DNA from: Venatoribacter cucullus
GTDB taxonomy: Bacteria; Pseudomonadota; Gammaproteobacteria; Pseudomonadales; Oceanobacteraceae
Direction of reading: 5' to 3'
Assembly: GCF_016132445.1 (NCBI RefSeq)
Contig: NZ_CP046056.1
Coordinates: 992,001-1,056,000, forward strand
DNA length: 64,000 bases
In this document: piece by piece, positions 55,309-63,866 of the stretch
Layout: each line of letters begins with the position of its first letter
Numbering within the stretch: position 1 is the stretch's first letter
Notes under the pieces: generated by a model
Told to the model about the DNA's origin: nothing
The model's input: only the letters and a program-made list of their open reading frames with translations
Databases searched by the model: none
Made by a program: the position numbers and the translations under genes

Positions 55309-55337
55309 CAACCAGCCTGTAAGGCTGGCCTACAGGC

Positions 55338-56519
55338 TCAGCTCAGCGCTTTTTTGATGCGCGCCAGCGCGTCTTCCAGCACTTCCATGCTGGTCGCGAA
55401 CGACAACCGCATATAACCCGGCGTGCCGAACGCCGAACCCGGCACCAGTGCCACGCCAGCTTCCAGCAGCAGTTTTTCGGCGAAGTCGATGTCGTTGTCG
55501 ATACCAGCCTTGGCCATCGCTTCTTTCACGTTCGGGTAAGCGTAGAACGCACCGTCAGCTGCAATGCAGCTGAAGCCCGGAATTTCATTCAGGGTTTTCA
55601 CCACATAGTCGTGGCGTTCTTTAAACGCTTTCACCATTGGCGTAACGCAATCACGGCCGCCGTTCAGGGCTGCTTCCGCGGCAATCTGAGAGATGGAGGT
55701 CGGGTTAGAGGTGCTCTGTGACTGCACTTTGGTCATGGCGCTGATCAGTTTCACCGGGCCAGCTGCGTAGCCGATGCGCCAGCCGGTCATGCTGTAGGCT
55801 TTGGAGACACCGTTCAGCACGATGGTGCGGTCGTACAGATCCGGGCACACGGTCAGAATGTTTTCGAAACCGAAATCCGCCCACCAGATGTATTCGTACA
55901 TATCATCGGTGGCCACCAGTACGTGCGGGTGCTTGCGCAGCACGTCGCCCAGGGCTTTCAGCTCGTCGGCGGTGTAGGCCACGCCGGACGGGTTGGATGG
56001 GCTGTTCAGTACCACGATTTTGGTTTTCGGGGTAATGGCGGCATCCAGCTGGGCGGCGGTAATTTTGAAGCGGGTGCTTTCATCGGTATTCAGAATCACC
56101 GGTACGCCGCCGGCCACTACCACCATATCGGGGTAAGACACCCAGTAGGGCGCCGGAATAATGACCTCATCGCCCGGGTTGATAAAGGCCAGGCTCAGGT
56201 TAAAGAAGCTCTGCTTGCCACCGCACGACACCAGAATCTGATTCGGCTCGTAGCTTAAGCCGTTGTCATTTTTCAGCTTATTGATAATGGCTTTTTTCAG
56301 GCCAGGGGTGCCATCCACGGCGGTGTACTTGGTGAATCCTTTATTAATGGCTTCAATAGCGGCCTGTTTGATGTGCTCGGGGGTGTCGAAATCCGGCTCG
56401 CCGGCGCCCAGGCCAATAATGTCTTTGCCGGCTGCTTTCAGTTCGGCAGCCCGTTTGGTCACTGCGAGGGTAGGGGAAGGCTTGATCTGTTGCACGCGAT
56501 CAGACAGTTGCAGGTCCAA
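55338..56519 (-). CDS. Aspartate aminotransferase (class I, subgroup Ib)
   Basis: This 393-residue pyridoxal-phosphate enzyme interconverts aspartate and oxaloacetate with glutamate/2-oxoglutarate; subgroup Ib members often also act on prephenate or aromatic substrates. Motifs are LGAGEPDFDTPEHI, VLNSPSNPSGVAY, the catalytic Lys in LNGVSKAYSMTGWRIGYAAG, and MRLSFATSMEVLEDAL at the end. The start is probably TTG at 56519 (L-D-L-Q-L-S-D-R-V), where relatives start M-x-L-Q-L-S-D-R-V; GAGGAT is 6 bases upstream. No in-frame ATG lies nearby. A long frame continuing to 56987 overlaps uvrB and is not part of the protein. Confidence 0.93.
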   Translation of the reverse strand: MDLQLSDRVQQIKPSPTLAVTKRAAELKAAGKDIIGLGAGEPDFDTPEHIKQAAIEAINKGFTKYTAVDGTPGLKKAIINKLKNDNGLSYEPNQILVSCGGKQSFFNLSLAFINPGDEVIIPAPYWVSYPDMVVVAGGVPVILNTDESTRFKITAAQLDAAITPKTKIVVLNSPSNPSGVAYTADELKALGDVLRKHPHVLVATDDMYEYIWWADFGFENILTVCPDLYDRTIVLNGVSKAYSMTGWRIGYAAGPVKLISAMTKVQSQSTSNPTSISQIAAEAALNGGRDCVTPMVKAFKERHDYVVKTLNEIPGFSCIAADGAFYAYPNVKEAMAKAGIDNDIDFAEKLLLEAGVALVPGSAFGTPGYMRLSFATSMEVLEDALARIKKALS

Positions 56520-56633
56520 AATGGTATCCTCAAAACACAGTGTGGATGGCGGCAGGCGCAGCACCGCAGGGGCTGACCGCCGGTCAAAAAAACCGCATGA
56601 TTCTATCTGATAAAGAGCATTTCTGGAATCCTG

Positions 56634-58667
56634 ATGACCAAAGCATTTGAGCTTTCCTCCAAATATTCTCCGGCCGGTGATCAGCCGGAGGCTATCCGTC
56701 AGCTGGTGGCTGGTGTGAATGCCGGCCTGCTTAAGCAAACCCTGTTGGGCGTGACCGGCTCGGGTAAAACCTTCACCATGGCCAATGTGATTGCCCAGTG
56801 TCAGCGCCCGGCCATTATCATGGCGCACAACAAAACCCTGGCGGCGCAGCTGTACGGTGAGTTCAAAGAGTTTTTCCCCAATAACTCGGTGGAGTATTTC
56901 GTTTCTTATTACGACTACTACCAGCCGGAAGCCTATGTGCCATCGTCCGATACCTTTATTGATAAAGACGCCTCGGTTAACGAACACATTGAACAGATGC
57001 GCTTGTCAGCCACCAAAGCGCTGATGGAACGCCGCGACGCTATTATTGTGGCGACGGTGTCGGCCATTTACGGTTTGGGTGATCCGGATTCTTACTTAAA
57101 AATGATGCTGCATATTGTGCGTGGTGACAGCATTGATCAGCGTGCGATTTTGCGCCGGCTGGCGGAATTGCAGTACACCCGCAACGAAATGGATTTTCAT
57201 CGCGGTACTTACCGCGTGCGCGGTGATGTGATCGATATTTTCCCGGCTGAAAGCGACGACGAAGCGGTACGCATTGAATTATTCGACGACGAAGTGGAAC
57301 AGATCAGTTTGTTTGATCCGCTCACCGGCGAGGTGCTGAATAAACAGGCGCGCGTTACTATTTATCCGAAAACCCACTACGTAACGCCGCGCCAGCGCAT
57401 TCTGGATGCCATAGAAGGTATTAAGGTGGAGCTGGACGAACGCCTGCAGTATTACCGCGATAATAATTTACTGGTAGAAGCACAGCGGCTGGAACAACGC
57501 ACCCGTTACGACCTGGAAATGATGCAGGAGCTGGGTTACTGCTCGGGCATTGAAAACTACTCGCGCTATTTATCCGGCCGTGAAGCCGGCGCGCCGCCGC
57601 CAACGTTGTTCGATTATATTCCCGATGATGCACTGATTTTTGTCGATGAATCGCACGTTACCATTCCGCAGATTGGCGGCATGTACCGGGGTGACCGTTC
57701 GCGTAAAGAAACCCTGGTACAGTTTGGTTTCCGGCTGCCATCGGCGCTGGATAACCGCCCGATGCGCTTTGAAGAATGGGAAGCCATTGTGCCGCAGTGC
57801 ATTTTTGTCTCGGCCACACCGGGCAACTACGAAAAAGAGCATCAGGATGCGGTGGTCGAGCAGGTGGTACGCCCAACCGGCTTAATTGATCCGGTGATTG
57901 AAGTGCGTCCAGCCACCGGCCAGGTGGACGATGTACTGCATGAATTGCAACTGCGCACCGCCGTGGGCGAGCGGGTATTAATTACCGTGCTGACCAAACG
58001 CATGGCGGAAGATTTAACCAACTTTCTGCAGGAACAGAATATCCGCGTGCGTTATCTGCACTCCGATATTGATACCGTCGAACGGGTGGAAATTATCCGC
58101 GATCTGCGTCTCGGCGAGTTCGATGTATTGGTGGGTATTAACTTACTGCGCGAAGGACTGGATATTCCGGAAGTGTCGCTGGTGGCCATTTTTGATGCGG
58201 ATAAAGAAGGCTTCCTGCGCAGCGAACGCTCATTAATTCAGACCATTGGCCGCGCTGCCCGTAACCTGAACGGCAAGGCCATTCTGTACGCCGACCGCAT
58301 CACCGATTCCATGCAGAAAGCCATAGACGAAACCGACCGCCGGCGAGAAAAACAGGTACGTTTTAATACCGAACACGGCATTACCCCGGTGGGAGTCACC
58401 AAATCGGTGGCCGATATTCTGGAAGCCGCACCGCCACCGGGTAAGAAAGGCAAAGCCATGAAAACCCGGGGCCGCAAAGTGGCGGAAGACAAGGGCGCGT
58501 ACGGTAGTGGTGACTGGCAGCATCTGCCGGCGGCAGAGCTTGTGAAACAGGTGGCTAAAGTGGAAGACCAGATGTTCAAAGCTGCCCGCGACCTGCAGTT
58601 TGAAGAAGCCGCGCGCCTGCGCGACCTGCTGCATGAGATGAAGCAGAAGGTGATTGCCAACAGCTGA
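56634..58667 (+). CDS. uvrB: Excinuclease ABC subunit B
   Basis: UvrB is the damage-verifying helicase of nucleotide excision repair, acting between UvrA loading and UvrC incision. The 677-residue protein has Walker [11 protein letters not shown], the beta-hairpin region with [17 protein letters not shown], Walker B LIFVDESH, helicase motif [11 protein letters not shown], and the C-terminal UvrB/UvrC-interaction motif [27 protein letters not shown]. The gene is complete. No consensus LexA site (CTG-N10-CAG) is visible in the gap to aspC, so induction by damage is uncertain. Confidence 0.98.
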   Translation: MTKAFELSSKYSPAGDQPEAIRQLVAGVNAGLLKQTLLGVTGSGKTFTMANVIAQCQRPAIIMAHNKTLAAQLYGEFKEFFPNNSVEYFVSYYDYYQPEAYVPSSDTFIDKDASVNEHIEQMRLSATKALMERRDAIIVATVSAIYGLGDPDSYLKMMLHIVRGDSIDQRAILRRLAELQYTRNEMDFHRGTYRVRGDVIDIFPAESDDEAVRIELFDDEVEQISLFDPLTGEVLNKQARVTIYPKTHYVTPRQRILDAIEGIKVELDERLQYYRDNNLLVEAQRLEQRTRYDLEMMQELGYCSGIENYSRYLSGREAGAPPPTLFDYIPDDALIFVDESHVTIPQIGGMYRGDRSRKETLVQFGFRLPSALDNRPMRFEEWEAIVPQCIFVSATPGNYEKEHQDAVVEQVVRPTGLIDPVIEVRPATGQVDDVLHELQLRTAVGERVLITVLTKRMAEDLTNFLQEQNIRVRYLHSDIDTVERVEIIRDLRLGEFDVLVGINLLREGLDIPEVSLVAIFDADKEGFLRSERSLIQTIGRAARNLNGKAILYADRITDSMQKAIDETDRRREKQVRFNTEHGITPVGVTKSVADILEAAPPPGKKGKAMKTRGRKVAEDKGAYGSGDWQHLPAAELVKQVAKVEDQMFKAARDLQFEEAARLRDLLHEMKQKVIANS

Positions 58668-58764
58668 GCTGAAGCCGGCTCTGGACTGCATGTGGTTGTT
58701 TTTGCAGGGAATTCCGGCATTGCCGCCGGCGGGAAGCGGAAGGGCAGGTAGCGCAAAAAAGCAC

Positions 58765-58793
58765 TTGCGCGACCCCGGTGGCGTGGGTAATAT
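58765..58793 (+). promoter_or_regulatory. Promoter of the tRNA-Val gene
   Basis: TTGCGC (58765-58770) and TAATAT (58788-58793) are separated by exactly 17 bases, 12 bases before the mature tRNA. The G+C-rich stretch after the -10 (ACGCGCC) is the discriminator type found on stringently controlled stable-RNA promoters. Confidence 0.75.
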
Positions 58794-58805
58794 ACGCGCC
58801 ACTTC

Positions 58806-58882
<77 letters not shown>

Positions 58883-58890
58883 AATACTAA

Positions 58891-58920
58891 AAGCCACACC
58901 TGCCGGTGTGGCTTTTTTTT
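58891..58920 (+). terminator. Terminator after tRNA-Val
   Basis: AAGCCACACC (58891-58900) and GGTGTGGCTT (58905-58914) form a 10-bp stem with loop TGCC, followed by T6, a strong intrinsic terminator 8 bases after the tRNA. Confidence 0.95.
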
Positions 58921-59130
58921 ACCCCTCTCTACCCACAATGAACCTGCAGCAGCGGTTGCTGCGGCTTTTGCAGCCGATAGAATCGATATATTGCTGATGG
59001 CTCCTGCGCGGGCTTGTACCGGGTACCGGCGTTGGCATCATTCTGGATATGAGGGTTGGATGATGCTGTTTTGGTGGGTTACCGGGCCATTGGCGTCTTT
59101 ATTTCAGCAGCCTTGCAGAGCAGGTAAGTT

Positions 59131-59535
59131 ATGCAGATTGATAATTACGAAGACCTGATTATGGCCGCCATGGCGCAGACTGAGCCGCAACGCCTGTTGT
59201 TTGTGTTTGCCAAATCCGAATTACCCGAAGGCTATACCGCCGAGCAGCAGCAGCGCTTTGAACAGGGCGAAGGCGGGGTGCTGAGTCCGGTGCTCTGCGT
59301 GGATAAGCTGCCAGGTGAAGTGATGCATTTTCACGAGCTGGTCAGTGAGTCGCAAAAAACCGGGATTGATTGGGATGTGGCCTTTGTCGGTGCAATGGCT
59401 GGGCGTGATGGTTTTCCGCCAATGCCGGATGATGCCGAGCCTGCTCTGCAGTTAATGATGAATAAAATTAACGCCGGCATGATCGGCGAATTTCTGACCT
59501 TTAACCGCCAGGGCGATATGATCGGTTTGTATTAA
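59131..59535 (+). CDS. Small conserved protein (often mislabelled ribonucleotide reductase subunit)
   Basis: The 134-residue acidic cytoplasmic protein shows a pattern shared by relatives in Pseudomonas: PQRLLFVFAKSELP near the start, EGGVLSPVLCVDKLPGEV, IDWDVAFVGAMAGRDG, and FLTFNRQGDMIGLY at the end. Databases often label these proteins as ribonucleotide reductase subunit alpha, but nothing here resembles that enzyme, so I give no function. It is transcribed alone, 210 bases after the tRNA terminator and convergent with ubiT. Confidence 0.75.
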   Translation: MQIDNYEDLIMAAMAQTEPQRLLFVFAKSELPEGYTAEQQQRFEQGEGGVLSPVLCVDKLPGEVMHFHELVSESQKTGIDWDVAFVGAMAGRDGFPPMPDDAEPALQLMMNKINAGMIGEFLTFNRQGDMIGLY

Positions 59536-59566
59536 TCCGGTCTTGTTCTGACTTATTTAGAGTCAC

Positions 59567-60055
59567 TCACTTCTCTGCCTGCCGGCTCTGGTAGATGTGG
59601 CTTAATAAGCGCATCAACGGGGCCGGAATCCGTTGCGTTAACGGTACGGTATCAATCATATTTTTCAGGTACAGCCCCAGCTCGGTATCGCCGGTAATTA
59701 ATAATTTACGGCGGAAAAACAGCGTATCCGGGTCGGCGTCACCGTGCAGTATCTGCAGCAGTGAATACTGATCACTGCGCAACATCACTTCCGATGGCTG
59801 CGCCGGCAGCAGTGCCTGCAACCGTTGGCCGTTAAAAGTCAGGCTGAACGAGAAATTCAGGTCGGTAATTTCCACCCTCGCAATCCGTCGGCGCAGAAAT
59901 TCCAGCTCACCGGCGCGGCATTCTGGTTGTAAAACATGGTTCAGCGCCTGCGTCAGTATGAGCTCCATAACAGGCGCCGGCGTGTAACGGGTGACACGGG
60001 CGGGTAATTGCGGCAAGTAGTGTTGTACCCGCTGGCGTAATGCGGCAGCCATCAT
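59567..60055 (-). CDS. ubiT: Anaerobic ubiquinone synthesis accessory factor UbiT (SCP2 domain)
   Basis: UbiT is a lipid-binding SCP2-like protein needed, with UbiU and UbiV, for ubiquinone synthesis without oxygen. The 162-residue protein fits the UbiT type: an N-terminal helix (MELILTQALNHVLQ), then the SCP2 core with ITDLNFSFSLTFNGQRL and TLFFRRKLLITGDTELGLYLKN. No membrane segment. It is divergent from ubiU with 158 bases between starts, as in several proteobacteria, which gives support from context. I looked for an FNR-type box in the gap and found none that is clear. Confidence 0.87.
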   Translation of the reverse strand: MMAAALRQRVQHYLPQLPARVTRYTPAPVMELILTQALNHVLQPECRAGELEFLRRRIARVEITDLNFSFSLTFNGQRLQALLPAQPSEVMLRSDQYSLLQILHGDADPDTLFFRRKLLITGDTELGLYLKNMIDTVPLTQRIPAPLMRLLSHIYQSRQAEK

Positions 60056-60213
60056 GGTGCTGATCCTGAAAAAAATACCCCGTAAGGCTAACGACGATAG
60101 ATCTGTACGGCAAAACCCCGGAATGGGTAGCTGCGGATTACTCCTTCCTGGGCTTAGTCAGCGGCGGCCGCTTTTTATAGCATGGCCGCTGAATTATCAG
60201 CAGCGGACAGGTT

Positions 60214-61209
60214 ATGGAACTGTTGTGTCCGGCGGGGAGCTTGCCCGCCTTGAAAGCGGCCATCGATCATGGTGCCGATGCGGTCTATGTCGGGCTGAAA
60301 GACGATACCAATGCCCGGCATTTTGCCGGCTTAAATCTGGCCAGTGCCGGTCTGGATGAGGCGGTGCAATACGTGCACCGGCATGGCCGGAAAATTCACG
60401 TTGCCATTAATACCTTTGCCCACCCCGATGGCTGGGAACGCTGGCAGCGCGCGGTGGATATTGCGGTTAACAGTGGTGCCGATGTGCTGATTCTGGCGGA
60501 TATTTCACTGCTCGCCTATGCCCATGAGCGTTACCCGCACATTGAAAAACATTTATCGGTGCAGGCGTCATCCACCAACCCGGCCGCCATTGATTTTTAC
60601 CGTCAGTTTGGCATTTCCCGGGTGGTGTTGCCGCGGGTATTGTCGATGCAGCAGGTGCGGGCGTTAGCGCGACTGTGTGAAACCCCGCTGGAAGTCTTTG
60701 CCTTTGGCAGCCTGTGCATTATGGCGGAAGGACGCTGTTATTTAAGTTCTTATATGACCGGTGAATCACCCAATACCGCCGGGGCCTGTTCGCCGGCGGC
60801 TTATGTGCGCTGGGATGAAAAAAGTGACGGTACGCTGGAATCGCGCCTGAACGGTGTGGTAATTGATCGCTTTGCTGAAGGCGAAAATGCCGGTTATCCC
60901 ACTCTGTGCAAAGGTCGTTTTCAGGTCGGTGATGATCTGTACAACGTGCTGGAAGAACCCACCAGTTTAAATACCCTGGAATTACTGCCCGAATTATACA
61001 AAGAAGGCATTGTGTCGCTGAAAATTGAAGGCCGCCAACGCAGCCCGGCCTATGTGGCCAGCATTACCAAAATATGGCGCCAGGCCATTGATGCCGTGCA
61101 GCAGGATGCTGAGCGCTTTCAGGTTAAGGACGAGTGGAACCGGGTACTCAGTTCACTGGCGGAAGGCAGCCAGACCACGCTGGGTGCGTATCACCGCAAG
61201 TGGAAATAA
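60214..61209 (+). CDS. ubiU: O2-independent ubiquinone hydroxylase subunit UbiU (U32 family)
   Basis: UbiU forms a heterodimer with UbiV; each carries a [4Fe-4S] cluster, and together they hydroxylate the ubiquinone ring in an O2-independent way. The 331-residue protein has LLCPAGSLPALKAAIDHGADAVYVG at its start, then FAFGSLCIMAEGRCYLSSY, NTAGACSPA and YPTLCKGRF, which supply four Cys for the cluster, and the KIEGRQRSPAYV motif of peptidase-U32-like proteins. The older annotation as a protease is not supported for this branch. ubiV starts 3 bases after the stop. Confidence 0.93.
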   Translation: MELLCPAGSLPALKAAIDHGADAVYVGLKDDTNARHFAGLNLASAGLDEAVQYVHRHGRKIHVAINTFAHPDGWERWQRAVDIAVNSGADVLILADISLLAYAHERYPHIEKHLSVQASSTNPAAIDFYRQFGISRVVLPRVLSMQQVRALARLCETPLEVFAFGSLCIMAEGRCYLSSYMTGESPNTAGACSPAAYVRWDEKSDGTLESRLNGVVIDRFAEGENAGYPTLCKGRFQVGDDLYNVLEEPTSLNTLELLPELYKEGIVSLKIEGRQRSPAYVASITKIWRQAIDAVQQDAERFQVKDEWNRVLSSLAEGSQTTLGAYHRKWK

Positions 61210-61212
61210 ACC

Positions 61213-62091
61213 ATGAAATATTCCTTAGGCGCTATTCAGTATTTCTGGCCCAAAGAGGTGGTGCAGAGTTTTTATAAAGACGTTGCCGATGATGCCGGGG
61301 TGGATATTGTCTACTTAGGTGAAACCGTCTGTCAGAAACGTACCGAACTGCGTTTTGCTGATTATATGGACATTGCCCATCAGCTGCGTGAAGCCGGTAA
61401 AACCGTGTGTTTATCCACCATGACGTTACTGGAAGCGCCTGCACTGGTGCGCGAGATGGTGCGCTATGTGGATAACGGCGAATTTATGGTGGAAGCCAAC
61501 GACGTGGGGGCCATTCAGATTGCCCGGGAAAAGCATCTGCCTTTTGTCGCCGGCGCTGCCATTAATTGCTACAACCAGCACAGCCTGAAATACCTGTTGC
61601 AGCAGGGCATGCAGCGCTGGGTGATGCCGGTGGAATTATCCCGCGACTGGCTGCAAACCCTGTTGCAACAAGACAGCCTGCAGGAGGATATCGGCCGCTT
61701 TGAAACCGAAGTGTTTGCCTTTGGGCATTTACCGCTGGCCTGGTCGGCACGCTGTTTTACCGCCCGATCGGAAGACCGCCAGAAAGACCAGTGCGAGCTG
61801 TGCTGCATTAAGTACCCGAAAGGCCGCGAGGTAATCAGCCAGGATGGCCAGCAGGTGTTTGTACTGAATGGTATTCAGACCCAGTCCGGCCACCGCTGTA
61901 ATTTAATTAACGATCTGCCTTCCATGCAGGGGCTGGTGGATGTGGTGCGGATCAGTCCGGAACCCGAAGGCACGCTGGAGTGGCTGGCCGCTTTCCGCGC
62001 CAATGAGCAGGGCGGGCAGCCGGTTAAGCTGGGGCCGACCGACAGCAACGGTTACTGGCGCCGGGTGGCCGGTATGCTGCAGGTCAGTTAA
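61213..62091 (+). CDS. ubiV: O2-independent ubiquinone hydroxylase subunit UbiV (U32 family)
   Basis: The partner of UbiU. The 292-residue protein starts MKYSLGAIQYFWPKEVV and has the U32-type TIM-barrel sequence with VVYLGETVCQKR-like (IVYLGETVCQKRTELR) and LPLAWSARCFTARSEDRQKDQCELCC, a Cys-rich stretch likely to hold the [4Fe-4S] cluster. The start is 3 bases after ubiU, so they are coupled and expected in equal amounts. It ends against a convergent DGC gene. Confidence 0.93.
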   Translation: MKYSLGAIQYFWPKEVVQSFYKDVADDAGVDIVYLGETVCQKRTELRFADYMDIAHQLREAGKTVCLSTMTLLEAPALVREMVRYVDNGEFMVEANDVGAIQIAREKHLPFVAGAAINCYNQHSLKYLLQQGMQRWVMPVELSRDWLQTLLQQDSLQEDIGRFETEVFAFGHLPLAWSARCFTARSEDRQKDQCELCCIKYPKGREVISQDGQQVFVLNGIQTQSGHRCNLINDLPSMQGLVDVVRISPEPEGTLEWLAAFRANEQGGQPVKLGPTDSNGYWRRVAGMLQVS

Positions 62092-62133
62092 CTGACGTTT
62101 CATGGGCACAAGTGGGTGCTGGTGGGTACTGAC

Positions 62134-62175
62134 GGTCAGTCAGAATCGATCAGTCAGAATCGGTCAGTCGGAATC
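62134..62175. repeat. Three 14-bp tandem repeats
   Basis: GGTCAGTCAGAATC (62134-62147), GATCAGTCAGAATC (62148-62161) and GGTCAGTCGGAATC (62162-62175) are tandem units differing by one base from the first. The last lies in the final codons of the DGC gene on the other strand, so the protein's end (I-V-D-S-D) is partly repeat-encoded. Confidence 0.85.
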
Positions 62176-62559
62176 AACGATGGCCGTTAACGGAATCAAC
62201 TGCGGCAGAATCGTCTGGTTGATTTCCTGCACCAGCTGTTCGGCCACCTCATCACTGTATTCTTCCGCGCATTTCTTTTTCAGGCCGTAATCAGCCAGCT
62301 GCAGATGGTGGCTGGGTTGTACGCCAATATTGGCCAGGCTGTGTTTGGCACAGCTGAGTGCGCAGCCATCAATGGCCAGAATCGGGCGGCCGGAACGGGC
62401 CAGTTTCAATAAGGGTTTTACCTGCCCGCCGACACCGGCAATACAGGACATTTGTGCGTGCTGGCGACGATCGAGGGTTACGGCAATGCGGTTAGCCAGT
62501 TGTGCTACCTGCGAGCAACCGGAACAGGAATAAACCAGCGGTAAATCATTCTTTTTCAT
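62164..62559 (-). CDS. DGC-domain putative metal-binding protein
   Basis: The 131-residue protein matches the DGC family: YSCSGCSQVAQLANRIAVTLDR, AQMSCIAGVGG, ILAIDGCALSCAKHSL (the D-G-C motif), and a Cys in KKKCAEEYSD. Seven Cys suggest a zinc or Fe-S site; the function is unknown. The start at 62559 has GGAG 7 bases upstream; an upstream open extension is not included. It lies downstream of the cytochrome c and nor accessory genes on the same strand, so it may be co-expressed with a denitrification unit. Confidence 0.82.
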   Translation of the reverse strand: MKKNDLPLVYSCSGCSQVAQLANRIAVTLDRRQHAQMSCIAGVGGQVKPLLKLARSGRPILAIDGCALSCAKHSLANIGVQPSHHLQLADYGLKKKCAEEYSDEVAEQLVQEINQTILPQLIPLTAIVDSD

Positions 62560-62653
62560 AAGCAGACTCCGGCCCGCAACGGGCGTGTTTAGCCTGCAGC
62601 GACGGATAATCAGAAGCGTGCCGGCCGGAACACCGGCCGGCAGCCGGCACAGA

Positions 62654-62971
62654 TTATTTGTGCGCTTGCTGGCTGTAATAAGCGGCCAGGTTGGCGATAT
62701 CGGCATCGCTCAGGCCTTTGGCCATTGGTGCCATAATGGCGGCGTTACCACCGGTACGCTGACCGTCACGGTAGGCCTTCATAGACGCTTCCAGGTAGGT
62801 AGCGTGCTGACCGGCCAGTTTCGGGTACATTGGCACCATGCTGTTGCCATCCGCACCATGACAGGCGGCGCAGACACCGGATTTAGCCTTACCAGCTGCG
62901 GCATCAGCGGCCATAGCGCCACCTGACATCAACAAACCGGCGACGGCGGTGAACAGTACGATTTTTCTCAT
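62654..62971 (-). CDS. Small periplasmic cytochrome c
   Basis: The ~105-residue precursor has a signal peptide ([18 protein letters not shown]) and one heme c site (CAACH), then the axial Met ligand in the family's M-x-P-M region ([12 protein letters not shown]), as in class I c553/c4-like cytochromes. It would shuttle electrons in the periplasm, for example to a terminal or nitric oxide reductase. Two adjacent ATGs (62974, 62971) are possible; AAGGAG is closer to ideal for the second. Its place next to norF and norE suggests a role in that respiration. Confidence 0.9.
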   Translation of the reverse strand: MRKIVLFTAVAGLLMSGGAMAADAAAGKAKSGVCAACHGADGNSMVPMYPKLAGQHATYLEASMKAYRDGQRTGGNAAIMAPMAKGLSDADIANLAAYYSQQAHK

Positions 62972-63002
62972 CATCTTTCTCCTTGGTTTTGCCTTGAGGC
63001 TT

Positions 63003-63269
63003 TTACTGCCATACAGCAGTCAGTGCGACGGCAGTGGCCGTTATAAATAACCACCCCTGCAGTATACGACGCAAAAACGCAGGCGCCTGCCTGAGTTCCA
63101 TAAAATCCTGAATAATCCACCAGCCTTTGACTAATGTCGCAGCCCAGGCCAGCCCATACCACAGCAACATATTGCCGGTGTTGCCCGGCGACAGGGCGAC
63201 CACCAGGGTCAGCAGCAGCATAATCAGCCACAGTATCAGCAGCCGGTTACCGGTTACAGCGGTTGTCAT
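63003..63269 (-). CDS. norF: COX4-like membrane protein, NorF-like
   Basis: The 88-residue protein is a small membrane protein with three hydrophobic segments ([46 protein letters not shown]) and [14 protein letters not shown] between the second and third, a motif of cytochrome-oxidase subunit IV-like/NorF proteins. NorF supports assembly or activity of the NO reductase complex. It lies 9 bases after norE on the same strand, and the assignment depends on that context. Confidence 0.78.
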   Translation of the reverse strand: MTTAVTGNRLLILWLIMLLLTLVVALSPGNTGNMLLWYGLAWAATLVKGWWIIQDFMELRQAPAFLRRILQGWLFITATAVALTAVWQ

Positions 63270-63278
63270 TATGCCTCC

Positions 63279-63866
63279 TCAGCGCAGCAGATACAGGGTT
63301 GGAAACAACACAATCCAGACCAGGTCCACCATGTGCCAGTACAGCGCCACGTTTTCTGCGGTTTTGGTCCGGTCAGCAGGGTTGTGACGGTGATTTTTCA
63401 ACCAGCGCGCAACCAGCAGCAGAAACAGAATACCGGCTAATACGTGCAGAAAATGAAAGAACGTGGCGAAAAAATAAAAACCGAAAAAGGCATCATAATG
63501 CAGGCTGTATCCCTGCTCATAGAGTGCCGTATATTCCGATAATTTGACGATGATATAGATCATGCCAGCCGCTGCCGCCGCGATAAAATAACGCCCGGCC
63601 TCAGGCTGCTGCCGGCGTACCTGTTGTACCCCCACGGCTGCCAGCCAGCTGCCGGTCAGCAGTGCCATCGTGTTGATAATACCGGCATGCAGGTGCAGCT
63701 GTTGTAAGCCGCTGGCGACCATTTCAGGCTGAAACAGCCGCAGCAGGGCGAAACCGATAATCAGCAGGCCGAATACCCCCAGTTCAGCGCAGAGGAAAAA
63801 CCACAGCGCAATATCACCGGGAATATCGTCTTTAACATCATCGACAGGGTGGCTTTGGGTATTCAT
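63279..63866 (-). CDS. norE: COX3-like membrane protein, NorE-like
   Basis: The 195-residue protein has about five membrane segments and motifs of cytochrome oxidase subunit III (FFLCAELGVFGLLI, FFHFLHVLAGILFLL, ENVALYWHMVDLVWIVLFPTLYLL). The short form next to a COX4-like gene and downstream of norD is the NorE type, needed for efficient NO reductase activity in several denitrifiers. Its ATG overlaps the norD stop by 4 bases. A genuine cytochrome c oxidase subunit is less likely without subunits I and II nearby. Confidence 0.85.
   Translation of the reverse strand: MNTQSHPVDDVKDDIPGDIALWFFLCAELGVFGLLIIGFALLRLFQPEMVASGLQQLHLHAGIINTMALLTGSWLAAVGVQQVRRQQPEAGRYFIAAAAAGMIYIIVKLSEYTALYEQGYSLHYDAFFGFYFFATFFHFLHVLAGILFLLLVARWLKNHRHNPADRTKTAENVALYWHMVDLVWIVLFPTLYLLR

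Larger units (their letters stand above)
54644..55328. repeat. 685-bp hairpin-tiled block with inverted ends (hda-aspC gap)
   Basis: Almost the whole gap between convergent hda and aspC is a chain of inverted repeats. Left end: CCAGCC/GGCTGG (54644-54660) and AGCTGCCAC/GTGGCAGCT (54664-54684). Right end, in reverse: AGCCGTCAC/GTGACGGCT (55288-55308) and CCAGCC/GGCTGG (55312-55328). Between are GCGGGG/CCCCGC (54688-54705), GCGAGGA/TCCTCGC (54715-54733), GGTTGCC/GGCAACC enclosing GCCAT/ATGGC (54744-54770), ACAAATTGC/GCAATTTGT (54796-54817), TATAGCACG/CGTGCTATA (54825-54953) enclosing ACCGTCATTG/CAATGACGGT (54847-54935) enclosing two hairpins (54868-54898, 54901-54917), then GCGCGC pairs (54989-55003) and the 200-bp repeat copy B. 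No gene is recognised in it. Confidence 0.85.

Noticed and set aside
54626-55335. Target-site duplication around the hairpin block
   Set aside because: CTACAG occurs near both ends (54627-54632 and about 55330-55335) but not at equal distance from the ends and not directly adjacent to them, so I do not count it as a duplication.
56520-56987. N-terminal extension of the aspartate aminotransferase
   Set aside because: It overlaps uvrB in antisense, and the family start aligns at 56519.
60056-60213. FNR/Dnr site between ubiT and ubiU
   Set aside because: Expected from the function, but no TTGAT-N4-ATCAA-like sequence is visible; a matrix scan is needed.
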